Source: an uncultured Chloroflexales bacterium
GTDB taxonomy: Bacteria; Chloroflexota; Chloroflexia; Chloroflexales; Chloroflexaceae
Assembly (NCBI GenBank): GCA_937967405.1
Contig: CALCJV010000044.1
Coordinates: 1-32,924, forward strand
Reading direction: 5' to 3'
DNA: 32,924 nt
In this document: one piece after another, positions 7,626 to 14,549 of the stretch
How the letters are laid out: each line of letters begins with the position of its first letter
Numbering within the stretch: the stretch's first letter is position 1
The notes under the pieces: model-generated
Databases searched by the model: none
Seen by the model: the letters and a program-made list of their open reading frames with translations, nothing else
What the model was told of the DNA's origin: nothing
Program-made: the position numbers and the translations under genes

Positions 7626-8464
7626 GCCAGCCGCCGCGCTACGAGCCGCCCGCGTTACCAGCTGCCCTGCCGTCTGCCGCGCTTCAGACGCAGTCCCAGT
7701 GGGGGCTGATCTTTCTGGGGGTGGTGGGCATGTTGCTCGTAGCCCTGCTGTTTATGCCCGGCTTACCCTTGCAGTGGAAAATGTATGCTGTGGTGCATGG
7801 CATCTGCGCCCAAGAGCATAACATCTTCCTTGCCAATATGCAGTTCCCGATCTGTGCCCGCAACACGGGCATCTACATCAGCTTCCTGCTCACGCTGGCC
7901 TATTGCTTCGGGCGCGGGCGTGGGCGGGCGGGCCGGCTGCCGCACTGGTCGGTGCTGGGGGTGTTGGGGCTATTCGTCGTGATCATGGGCATAGATGGGT
8001 TCAATTCGCTGTTTACAGATTTGGGCTTACCTACCCTGTACATGCCCCGCAACGATCTGCGGACGCTAACCGGGATGGGCATGGGCATCACCATCGGGGT
8101 TGTGATGCTGCTGATGCTGAACCTTGCGCTGCGGGCCGATCTCGATGATCAACAGCCGCCGCTCCAGCACATTGGCGATCTCGCCGCGATCCTGCTGCTC
8201 AATGTGCTGATCCTCGCGGTCATCTACGCCAACCTCGATCTCTTCTATTGGCCACTCGCGTTCCTTGCCTTCACGGGCATTACGGGGATGCTCTACCTGA
8301 TCATGCTCATGCTCACGGCTTTGTTGCTGGGCTACGGGGGGCAAGTCACGCAGGTGCAGCAGCTGGCCCGCCCGGCGGTGTTTGCGTTCATCCCCACCGC
8401 TATCGTCTTAGGCAGCATGGCGGCCTTGCGCTTTTGGCTCGAAGCGCAAGGCTTGATGCTCTAG
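7622..8464 (+). CDS. DUF2085 family integral membrane protein (second copy)
   Basis: A 280-residue polytopic protein. After a first membrane helix (about residues 27-46) comes the DUF2085 signature: C62-A-Q, then C78-A-R-N-T-G-I-Y. This is closer to the family consensus than the first copy. Further strongly hydrophobic stretches lie near 89-98, 110-130, 150-172, 190-210, 213-235 and 255-272, the later ones beyond the usual DUF2085 core. It starts inside the thioredoxin stop codon and ends just before the rex promoter. The two DUF2085 genes bracket one thioredoxin, which suggests a shared membrane redox job. This is a contextual inference and the biochemical role is unknown. Confidence 0.82.
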   Translation: MSQPPRYEPPALPAALPSAALQTQSQWGLIFLGVVGMLLVALLFMPGLPLQWKMYAVVHGICAQEHNIFLANMQFPICARNTGIYISFLLTLAYCFGRGRGRAGRLPHWSVLGVLGLFVVIMGIDGFNSLFTDLGLPTLYMPRNDLRTLTGMGMGITIGVVMLLMLNLALRADLDDQQPPLQHIGDLAAILLLNVLILAVIYANLDLFYWPLAFLAFTGITGMLYLIMLMLTALLLGYGGQVTQVQQLARPAVFAFIPTAIVLGSMAALRFWLEAQGLML

Positions 8465-8476
8465 GTGCGGCGCATC

Positions 8477-8505
8477 TTGACGGTATCGCCTGCGAGTGCT
8501 ACACT
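8477..8505 (+). promoter_or_regulatory. Predicted promoter of rex
   Basis: TTGACG (8477-8482), a 17-bp spacer and TACACT (8500-8505) give a near-consensus promoter just after the DUF2085 stop. Transcription would start near 8512. This rules out the in-frame GTG at 8496 as the start of rex. Confidence 0.6.
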
Positions 8506-8549
8506 TCACCAACGATGTATGGCAGCAGCAAGCAGAAGCTGAGGTGTGT

Positions 8550-9200
8550 GTGGAGCGTGATACCATCCCCCCTGATGTGGTTGTGCGACGATTGCCCGTC
8601 TATGCGCGAAGTCTGCGCTATCTCCTAGCCGAAGGCGTGCGCTCAATCTCTTCCCAAGAACTTGGCGAACGCATCAACATGACGGCTGCCCAGATCCGCA
8701 AAGACCTCTCCTATTTCGGCGAATTCGGCAAGCAGGGCATCGGCTACGATGTGGAACGCCTACTAGCCCAAATTGAGCAGATCCTCGGCTTGCAGCATGA
8801 GTGGCCCGTCGCGCTTGTTGGCTTGGGCCATCTGGGGCAGGCGATTGCCCGCTACGATGGCTTTCGTTCACGCGGGCTGCACATTGTTGCGCTGTTCGAC
8901 AATGATCCGGCGAAGATTGGGCAGGAGTTCATCGAGGGTATTACGGTGCAGCACACCAATGAGATTGGAGCCACCGTGCCAGCCCGCAACATCCGCGTCG
9001 GCATTGTGGCCGTGCCCGCCGTGCATGCCCAAGAGGTGACCAATACCCTGACGAGTGCCGGCGTGCGGGCAATCCTCAACTATGCCCCGATTGTGCTGCA
9101 AGTGCCCACGGGGGTCTGGGTACGCGAGATTGATCCGGTTGCCGTGTTGCACAGCATGACCTTTTACCTCGCCCGCGACGTGAGCCTCCAGCGCGACTAA
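8550..9200 (+). CDS. rex: Redox-sensing transcriptional repressor Rex
   Basis: Rex binds operators when the NADH/NAD+ ratio is low and releases them when NADH rises, controlling fermentative and respiratory genes. The protein has 216 residues. An N-terminal winged helix lies at about 5-70, with the conserved [16 protein letters not shown] stretch. A Rossmann domain follows with GLGHLG at 91-96 (NADH binding) and the VPA..AQEV and ILNYAPI segments of the family. A C-terminal domain-swap helix ends near DVSLQRD. The start is the GTG at 8550, preceded by GAGG (8541-8544) with a 5-nt gap; a GTG at 8544 is also in frame. It lies directly after the thioredoxin/DUF2085 genes, which are plausible but unproven Rex targets. 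I did not find a clear Rex operator in front of any gene here. Confidence 0.93.
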   Translation: MERDTIPPDVVVRRLPVYARSLRYLLAEGVRSISSQELGERINMTAAQIRKDLSYFGEFGKQGIGYDVERLLAQIEQILGLQHEWPVALVGLGHLGQAIARYDGFRSRGLHIVALFDNDPAKIGQEFIEGITVQHTNEIGATVPARNIRVGIVAVPAVHAQEVTNTLTSAGVRAILNYAPIVLQVPTGVWVREIDPVAVLHSMTFYLARDVSLQRD

Positions 9201-9478
9201 AGCACCAGCTTCTCATCATTGATGATCTTCTGGCGCATCTTGCGGTAGAGGTCATCGTACTTCAGGCGTTGGGTGGTAATCTCATATTTATAGGCTTGCA
9301 AGATTTTGTGCACCCGTTCATCGAGCCGCTCCTCCACCATCAATTCATCCGTGATGATCTCGATGATCGCATGGCGCAGCTCAGCATCGCTGCCTTGATA
9401 CAGCACCCCTTCCACTTCCATCAGGTAATCGAGCAGCATATCGGCGTATTGTTCAACTTTCGCGGGGGATAGTTTCAT
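9197..9478 (-). CDS. DUF507 family protein
   Basis: A 93-residue, highly charged protein of unknown function matching DUF507. It opens with [10 protein letters not shown] and has the family's EIITDEL, VEERLDE and DLYRKMRQ stretches. There is no signal peptide or membrane segment, so it is probably cytosolic. The start at 9478 is supported by GAGGAGAG upstream; a longer frame reaching further upstream reads through low-complexity Pro/Ala/Arg sequence and is not credible. It converges on rex, and the two stop codons overlap (9197-9200). No other gene here suggests its role. Confidence 0.82.
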   Translation of the reverse strand: MKLSPAKVEQYADMLLDYLMEVEGVLYQGSDAELRHAIIEIITDELMVEERLDERVHKILQAYKYEITTQRLKYDDLYRKMRQKIINDEKLVL

Positions 9479-9555
9479 TGGTCTCTCCTCAGGGTATTTG
9501 GGCGGATGCCTGCGCTGATTCCGTCTCCATGCCCAAGCCCTTCCGCCACCTTCCG

Positions 9556-10650
9556 TCACGGCCTGCGGCGGCGCAGCAGCACCACGAGGAACAGAATCCA
9601 GCCGAGCCAGCTGAGCATCAGACTGAAGTGCCGCGCAGTGAGCAGCACAAGGAGCAACGCGAACCGCAGTGTGTGAACCACCAAGCGCGGGCGCAGGGGG
9701 ACACGCGGCTCTTTGTCCCAATTGATCGTGGCGATGCGCGGCAGCATGTTTTGGGCTACACAGCCTTCGAGCGAGAAGATGTAGATCGTATCGGTGTAGC
9801 GAGTGGCGAGCAGCATATCCCGTTCGAGGGCCGCCCATGCTAACGCAAGTGACTCGACCTCTGCGAGTTGGGGCGTATCTGCGCCGCGCATGGTGGCCGA
9901 GTGCGTGTAGCCAATCCCGATACAGTCGGCTGCCATGCCATAGCTGCTAATCAGTGCGCCGCCCATATCGTTGCCGAGAGCCTCAATTGGGAGGCTACTA
10001 TGGCACATCAACACTTCGAGGTCTACCGGCAGATCGGGCACATCGAGCGCATACTGCACGAACCTTGTGCCTGCCCGCCGATCATCCACCATCAGCGGCA
10101 GTTGGTAGGTATGCACTGCGTAGCCATCTTGATGCATATGGTCAATCAGGCGCAGGTAGGCGTGGCTGCCCGGCCCAAACAGCGCATTATCGTGCATGCG
10201 GATCAACCACCGCCCGATGTCGCGCAGGCGCAGGTGGTGCAGCCGCGAGAGGTCATCGGCCGGTGGCAGCATGTGCATACCGACTGCGGCAAAGTGCAGC
10301 GTGTTGCTGCGGGCCCAATCACGGAAGGCATGATAGTGCGCGATGGCTTGGGGGTAGTTCTGCAAATTGAAGCCGTAGCCATCCACGGCGGGCAGCAGCA
10401 TCCATGCCACCGTGTAGATCTGGTGGGCATTCAGCTGGCGCACAAGCGCAGCGCGGATGGGACTCATATCGCCAATCGCCATCGCCAAGCCGTAGCCATG
10501 CTGGGCGAAGGTATGCAGCAGCTGGTGCTGCTTAAACAAGGTCGCCAAGCTCGTGCCGTCTAGCTCAGTGGCAAAGATCAGGCGCGGCTCCGGCAACATC
10601 GGTGTTGGCGGCACGAGGGCTAGGCTAGGGGCAGGCGCATCCACAGGCAT
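9556..10650 (-). CDS. Conserved hypothetical protein, possible beta/alpha-barrel domain with C-terminal membrane anchor
   Basis: A 364-residue protein I cannot assign to a named family. After a Pro-rich start, residues about 23-290 alternate hydrophobic strands and helices (for example RLIFATELDG, YTVAWMLLP, LHFAAVGMHM, AVHTYQLPLMVDD, VLMCHSS). This resembles a TIM-barrel of the glycoside hydrolase kind. Acidic residues follow several strand ends. The last 50 residues are two hydrophobic segments closing with RRRRP, so the protein is probably tail-anchored with the barrel on one membrane face. The start is preceded by GGAAAGTAAGGA. The gene has its own -10 element and lies downstream of an M61 peptidase gene on the same strand. 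A catalytic function is only suspected. Confidence 0.6.
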   Translation of the reverse strand: MPVDAPAPSLALVPPTPMLPEPRLIFATELDGTSLATLFKQHQLLHTFAQHGYGLAMAIGDMSPIRAALVRQLNAHQIYTVAWMLLPAVDGYGFNLQNYPQAIAHYHAFRDWARSNTLHFAAVGMHMLPPADDLSRLHHLRLRDIGRWLIRMHDNALFGPGSHAYLRLIDHMHQDGYAVHTYQLPLMVDDRRAGTRFVQYALDVPDLPVDLEVLMCHSSLPIEALGNDMGGALISSYGMAADCIGIGYTHSATMRGADTPQLAEVESLALAWAALERDMLLATRYTDTIYIFSLEGCVAQNMLPRIATINWDKEPRVPLRPRLVVHTLRFALLLVLLTARHFSLMLSWLGWILFLVVLLRRRRP

Positions 10651-10693
10651 TCCTTACTTTCCGCACAGGGCGGGTGCGAATCACTCTACGGGT

Positions 10694-10699
10694 ATTATA
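10694..10699 (-). promoter_or_regulatory. -10 element (TATAAT) upstream of the hypothetical protein gene
   Basis: A perfect TATAAT on the minus strand, 44 bp before the ATG at 10650 and within the 81-bp gap after the peptidase gene. No recognisable -35 lies at 16-18 bp and there is no TGn extension. It suggests a separate transcript for the downstream gene. Confidence 0.35.
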
Positions 10700-10731
10700 G
10701 CGGAATCTGCGTGGCGAGGGGCAGGTTGCAC

Positions 10732-12516
10732 TTAGCCCAACCACGCGAGATACAGCCGCCGTTGCTCGTCGCTGGGCTGCACAATCGGCGTGATCTGCAC
10801 CGAGTCGTGCGGAGCCGGTGCAAGTAGCACAGGGATATGCAGCAGCTCGTCGCGGCGGAAGACACTCAGCGTGACCTGCGTGTTGGGGGGATGTTCGTAC
10901 AGGCGTTCGCGCAGGCGTTGCTCATTCATGCGGAAGCCGTTCAGGGCCACCAATTCGTCGCCTGCATACACCCCCGCCAGATAGGCGGGGCTATCGGCCT
11001 GCACACTGGCGACAAGCGTCTGCCCATGCTCCTCGCGCACATTCAAGCCCAACCACGCGGGCGGGGGCGCATCATCGCTGTGCAGCGCGTAGCCCCACTG
11101 CACCTGCAAGCCGACATAGCCCAACACGCGGCTCAGGTCGAGCGGCTCTGTACCAGTGATATATCGCCGAAAGAACTGCTGCCACCAGCCCTCGTGTGCG
11201 CCGAGCAGCGTCTCAAGCACATGCAGTAGCCCATCTGGTTCGGGGATGCCCGCACTGCTCGGCGGGTAGTGCTGATCGAGGTAGCGCAGCACATCATCGA
11301 AGCTGTATGCGCCGCGAGTGCGTTGGCGGATTTCCAGATCGAGCATCAGCATCACCAGTGCGCCTTTGAGATAGTAGGAGACGCTGCTATTGATACTGTT
11401 TTCGTCGGGGCGGTAATACTTGATCCACGCATCGAAACTACTCTCGGCAAGGGTTTGCATCGTTTGGCCGGGCACGCGCCGCAGCTTGAGCAGATCCTCG
11501 CCCAGCAACTCCAGATAGCGTGTGGCCGACATCAGCCTTGCCCGCACTAGCAAGAGCCGATCATAATAGCTCGTCACCCCCTCGACCAGCCAGAGCTGGG
11601 CGGTGTAGTTCTCGCGGCGGTAGTCGAAGGGGCCGAGTGGAGCCGGGCGGATGCGTTTGATATTCCAGACGTGGAAGAACTCATGCGATTGCAACTCCAG
11701 AAAGCGTTCGTAGTTGCGGCGCGGCTGAAACTGAAACCGATCATACAGATTGGTCACACTATTGCGGTGTTCCAGCCCGCCGTAGCCTGTCGCCAGATGG
11801 AGGATGAAGGTGTAGTGCGGGTAGGGCAGGCTGCCGAACAGATCACGCTGCGTCTCAACAATCGTGCGCGTATCTTCCAGAATGCGTTGGGCATCCTCGT
11901 TGCCGTGCCCCCAGATCGCAATCTGATGTGGCTTGCGATCCACTTCGAAGTGCAGCAGGCGGTGCGTGCCACACTCCACCGGACAGTCAATCAACTCATC
12001 ATAATCTTGAGCGCGGAACCAAACCTGTTGCGGATGAGGGGGAGTGGCTTCGTCTTGGTCGTCCGTCAGCCCGCACGTCACCTGCCAGCCCCAATCGGTG
12101 GGCGGCTCAACGATCAAGCGCACCGGCTCGTGCAGTGCATCTGGGCTATACATAAACACGGTGGCTCCATTGAAATAGCCGTGCGAGCCATCGAGGTGGC
12201 TCGTCCGCACTGACAACTCGTGGGCATACACGGCATAGCGCACCACGACCCCGCGCACGCTAGCCGTCTCCACTTGCCAACAATCTTTGGCAACTTTGCG
12301 CCACGCCAACGTGTGATGGGGGTTATCATGCGCGTGGGCGGCAAACTGCTGCACATGGCGGGCGTAGTCGCGGATCATATATGAGCCGGGAGTCCATGCC
12401 GGCAGCAGGAACGTGGTGGTTGCCTGCTCCAGCGCGGTAAGCGTGATCTGCACCTGATACAGGTGGGTATGCGGTTGGGGCATCTGGATCAGATACGTCA
12501 GACGCGGACTAGTCAT
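10732..12516 (-). CDS. M61 family metallopeptidase with PDZ domain
   Basis: A 594-residue protein of the glycyl-aminopeptidase (M61) family, which cleaves N-terminal Gly or Ala and structurally resembles M1 aminopeptidases. An N-terminal beta-rich domain (1-165) contains the LPAWTPGSYMIRDYARH signature. The catalytic domain has GYGGLEHRNS (substrate recognition) and the zinc motif H278-E279-F280-F281-H282, with E312 in WLVEGVTSYY as the third zinc ligand. A PDZ domain lies at about 480-560 (GLNVRE, SPAYLAGVYAGDELVALNG). There is no signal peptide, so it is probably cytosolic. AAGGAGG sits 6 nt before the start. All key residues are intact. The physiological substrate cannot be told from context. 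Confidence 0.9.
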   Translation of the reverse strand: MTSPRLTYLIQMPQPHTHLYQVQITLTALEQATTTFLLPAWTPGSYMIRDYARHVQQFAAHAHDNPHHTLAWRKVAKDCWQVETASVRGVVVRYAVYAHELSVRTSHLDGSHGYFNGATVFMYSPDALHEPVRLIVEPPTDWGWQVTCGLTDDQDEATPPHPQQVWFRAQDYDELIDCPVECGTHRLLHFEVDRKPHQIAIWGHGNEDAQRILEDTRTIVETQRDLFGSLPYPHYTFILHLATGYGGLEHRNSVTNLYDRFQFQPRRNYERFLELQSHEFFHVWNIKRIRPAPLGPFDYRRENYTAQLWLVEGVTSYYDRLLLVRARLMSATRYLELLGEDLLKLRRVPGQTMQTLAESSFDAWIKYYRPDENSINSSVSYYLKGALVMLMLDLEIRQRTRGAYSFDDVLRYLDQHYPPSSAGIPEPDGLLHVLETLLGAHEGWWQQFFRRYITGTEPLDLSRVLGYVGLQVQWGYALHSDDAPPPAWLGLNVREEHGQTLVASVQADSPAYLAGVYAGDELVALNGFRMNEQRLRERLYEHPPNTQVTLSVFRRDELLHIPVLLAPAPHDSVQITPIVQPSDEQRRLYLAWLG

Positions 12517-12732
12517 GCATGTCCTCCTTTATGGGGGCAATGCCCCGTGCGGTGGTGTCGGCAAGGGGTGGGCGTAACGTGGCGGCACTCCTGATGTTGA
12601 TTATACGGCATTCCGCCAATTTCAGAGATTCGGCGGCGTGGCTCCCACCCTGCTCCAGATTTGTATATTTTTACCAGTGGTTTCTACGCCTTTCTGCCCA
12701 AAATCCTGCGATACCCATGCTATAATCACACT
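12517..12732. other. Divergent intergenic region between the M61 peptidase and aminotransferase genes
   Basis: No gene is supported here; short frames on both strands look random. The peptidase Shine-Dalgarno (12523-12529, minus) and a small GGGGC/GCCCC hairpin (12534-12546) lie in the peptidase 5' leader. The stretch from about 12590 to 12725 is AT-richer than its surroundings, as expected for promoters. I could not pick a clear leftward promoter. Confidence 0.5.
12716..12726 (+). promoter_or_regulatory. Extended -10 promoter upstream of the structured leader
   Basis: CATGCTATAAT contains a perfect extended -10 (TGC then TATAAT at 12721-12726). It is identical over 11 bases to the leftward element at 536-546. 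No -35 is apparent. Transcription would start near 12733, leaving about 300 nt of untranslated leader before the aminotransferase. Confidence 0.5.
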
Positions 12733-13032
12733 ACTACTTGACAAAATCAGGTATGCTTGTGCAGTTGCCAAACGTGGCACAGCGGCCACACCTACTCTGT
12801 AGGTCCACCTTGGCAAGGCTGCCACAGGATTGTCGGGAAGCCCGACGGTGATCGTACCCGCCAAAAGCAGACGATACCGCGTGACTCACCATAGTCACTC
12901 AACTGAGCTTAACCCACCCGCAACAGTGCGTAATCGCATCGTTGTCGAACCGTGTTGATGTTCAGCCGATGGCAAACGCAAACAGCCACCGCCGTAGGGT
13001 GCTGTATGCCATCATCACCAAGAGGTAGCGGT
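12733..13032 (+). promoter_or_regulatory. Long structured 5' leader of the aminotransferase gene, candidate cis-regulatory RNA
   Basis: The sequence can fold into a series of stems. A 14-bp closing stem pairs 12758-12771 with 12810-12826, with small bulges. It encloses two hairpins: GTGGC/GCCAC (12774-12778 with 12785-12789) and ACCTAC/GTAGGT (12790-12795 with 12799-12804). Next come GTCGGG/CCCGAC (12832-12837 with 12841-12846), GTGACT/AGTCAC (12881-12886 with 12893-12898) and CAAC..TGCG/CGCA..GTTG (12921-12944). Last is GATGGCA/TGCCATC (12968-12974 with 13007-13013) around an inner 8-bp stem. The last stem ends 8 nt before the Shine-Dalgarno. No T-tract terminator and no known riboswitch class is recognisable. 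The fold was drawn by eye, without energy or covariation support. Confidence 0.45.
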
Positions 13033-14256
13033 ATGGATGGTATCTGGAATAATAAGTATGCGCGTGGTACGAATCTCGTGACAAGTTCGATCATCCGTGA
13101 TCTGTTGCACTTGACACAGCGACCCACAGTGATTTCATTTGGTGGGGGCTTGCCTGCACCGGAATGCTTCCCCATTGCGGCAATTCAAGCCGCAACCGAC
13201 GAAGTCCTCAGCAAACAGCCCCTCGCCGCCCTGCAATATGGGCCAACTGAAGGCTTCACCCCGCTGCGGGCGTTTGTCGCCGAGCATATGGCTGCGCTGG
13301 GTGCGAAGGTGAATAGCGATCAGGTGCTGATTACCAGTGGCTCGCAGCAGGCTCTTGATCTGCTAGGGCGGCTCATGATTGACGCTGGTGCACCAATTCT
13401 CGTCGAAGACCCCACCTATCTGGGGGCCTTGCAGGCATGGCGACCGCACGCGCCCCAGTTCATCACCGTACCAGTAGATGAGCATGGGGTGCAGGTTGAT
13501 GCACTAGAGCGCATCCTCCAGAGCGGGGTGCACCCGCGCTTCTTCTACATCATGTCATCCTTCCAGAACCCGATGGGCGTATCCCTTGCAGACGAACGCC
13601 GCCACGCTCTGCTTGCCTTAGCGGCGCGGTATCGCCTGCCGATCATTGAGGATGATCCCTATGGGGAACTCTACTATGATGGCAACCGCCCCACGCCGCT
13701 CGCCGCGATAGATATGCAGATGCACGGCGAACTGCGCCACGTTGCCTACCTCAGCTCCTTCTCCAAGCTGCTCTCGCCGGGCATGCGCGTCGGCTGGATT
13801 GCTGCATCACAGAGCCTCCTCGCAAAGGTTGCCCAGCTCAAGCAGGGAATTGACCTGCATACCAGTAGCCTCTCGCAAAGTGTGGTGTATGCAGCCTGCC
13901 GCGATGGCCTGCTTGCTACGCATGGGCCCCACATCCGCCAAACCTACCGCGAACGGCGCGATGCGATGCTGAATGCCCTGCACCGCACGATGCCGCTCAA
14001 CGTGCGCTGGATGCATCCACGCGGCGGTATGTTCATCTGGGTGACGCTGCCGCGCTACTTCGATACAACGGCTCTGCTCCAAACCGCCCTCGAATATGAT
14101 GTTGCCTATGTGCCCGGCATCTGCTTCTATGCCAATGGGGGCGGCAGCAATAGTCTCCGGCTTAACTTCTCCATGCCCACCGTCGCCCAGATCGAAGCAG
14201 GCATAGCCCGGCTGGGGTCCATGCTGCATGCCTTTGTCCACGAGAAAGCCGCCTAG
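13033..14256 (+). CDS. PLP-dependent class I aminotransferase (2-aminoadipate/MocR-type family)
   Basis: A 407-residue fold-type I aminotransferase. It resembles the LysN/2-aminoadipate transaminase group, which also includes aromatic and branched-chain amino acid transaminases. Visible signatures are the N-terminal ISFGGGLPAPECFP, the GSQQALDLLGRLMID helix, EDPTYLGALQAW, the EDDPYGELYYDG aspartate region and the PLP lysine K245 in YLSSFSKLLSPGMRVGW. The C-terminus has RLNFSMP. The start is the ATG at 13033, with GAGGT (13022-13026) upstream. In-frame ATGs at 13006 and 12958 would add 9 or 25 residues that do not look conserved. It is probably monocistronic, since a strong hairpin follows. 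Exact substrate is unknown; the unusual long leader suggests its expression is regulated. Confidence 0.88.
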   Translation: MDGIWNNKYARGTNLVTSSIIRDLLHLTQRPTVISFGGGLPAPECFPIAAIQAATDEVLSKQPLAALQYGPTEGFTPLRAFVAEHMAALGAKVNSDQVLITSGSQQALDLLGRLMIDAGAPILVEDPTYLGALQAWRPHAPQFITVPVDEHGVQVDALERILQSGVHPRFFYIMSSFQNPMGVSLADERRHALLALAARYRLPIIEDDPYGELYYDGNRPTPLAAIDMQMHGELRHVAYLSSFSKLLSPGMRVGWIAASQSLLAKVAQLKQGIDLHTSSLSQSVVYAACRDGLLATHGPHIRQTYRERRDAMLNALHRTMPLNVRWMHPRGGMFIWVTLPRYFDTTALLQTALEYDVAYVPGICFYANGGGSNSLRLNFSMPTVAQIEAGIARLGSMLHAFVHEKAA

Positions 14257-14280
14257 CCTTAGCTCCGCGACAACCGCTAC

Positions 14281-14306
14281 GCCGAACGGGACTGCGCCCG
14301 TTCGGC
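14281..14306. terminator. Perfect 10-bp hairpin downstream of the aminotransferase gene
   Basis: GCCGAACGGG (14281-14290) and CCCGTTCGGC (14297-14306) are perfect inverted repeats around a 6-nt loop, 25 bp after the stop codon. There is no T-tract on either side. It resembles a factor-dependent or T-less terminator, or an mRNA 3'-end stabiliser. Confidence 0.5.
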
Positions 14307-14376
14307 ACATACTCCTCAAATTCTCACCACAGAACGTATCTCCAGCGCGTATAATCCAATTGGCAGCGATTTACCA

Positions 14377-14406
14377 TTGGCAGATTGCTGCCGATAGATA
14401 TACAAT
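14377..14406 (+). promoter_or_regulatory. Predicted promoter with overlapping palindrome, for the Wzz/kinase gene
   Basis: TTGGCA (14377-14382), an 18-bp spacer and TACAAT (14401-14406) give a plausible promoter with a start near 14413. GGCAG/CTGCC (14379-14383 with 14388-14392, loop ATTG) forms a palindrome over the -35 and spacer that could be an operator. TTGGCAG also occurs at 14360-14366, 17 bp upstream. An isolated TATAAT at 14350-14355 is a second possible -10. The leader to the ATG at 14550 would be about 137 nt. Confidence 0.45.
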
Positions 14407-14420
14407 AAGTTGTACACAGC
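14407..14420 (+). repeat. 14-bp intergenic repeat, copy 2 (contains TTGTACACA)
   Basis: Exact copy of the sequence at 585-598. It overlaps the predicted transcription start of the Wzz/kinase gene (near 14413), where a bound protein would block initiation. Confidence 0.3.
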
Positions 14421-14549
14421 TGCACTGAAGCGATTGTACCTGTTCTTGCCCAACTGGTTCGGCATGGCTTCGGTGTCCCTTCAGGCTCTCACAACAGCTT
14501 TGCCGTTGCGCTGCGCTACGCACGATAATGGCGCGGAGTGCTCTACATC

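Noticed and set aside
8496..8549. Upstream in-frame extension of rex from a GTG at 8496
   Set aside because: It lies before the predicted transcription start (about 8512) and encodes residues not expected in Rex.
12622..12864. 80-residue leftward frame in the aminotransferase leader
   Set aside because: No ribosome site, no family similarity, and it runs antisense to the predicted promoter and structured leader.
12831..12890. Resemblance to a cobalamin riboswitch core (GGGAA, GGTG, CCCGCC, then GATACCGC)
   Set aside because: The order is suggestive, but the AAATCC part of the core, the ACTGT after CCCGCC and a proper B12 box are missing, and the GGGAAGCCC is better explained as the tip of a perfect hairpin. 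A covariance-model search would settle it.
12865..12890. Possible T-box element (TACCGCG near 12875-12881)
   Set aside because: No TGGN bulge sequence, no stem I AGTA/GA motifs and no terminator/antiterminator are visible.
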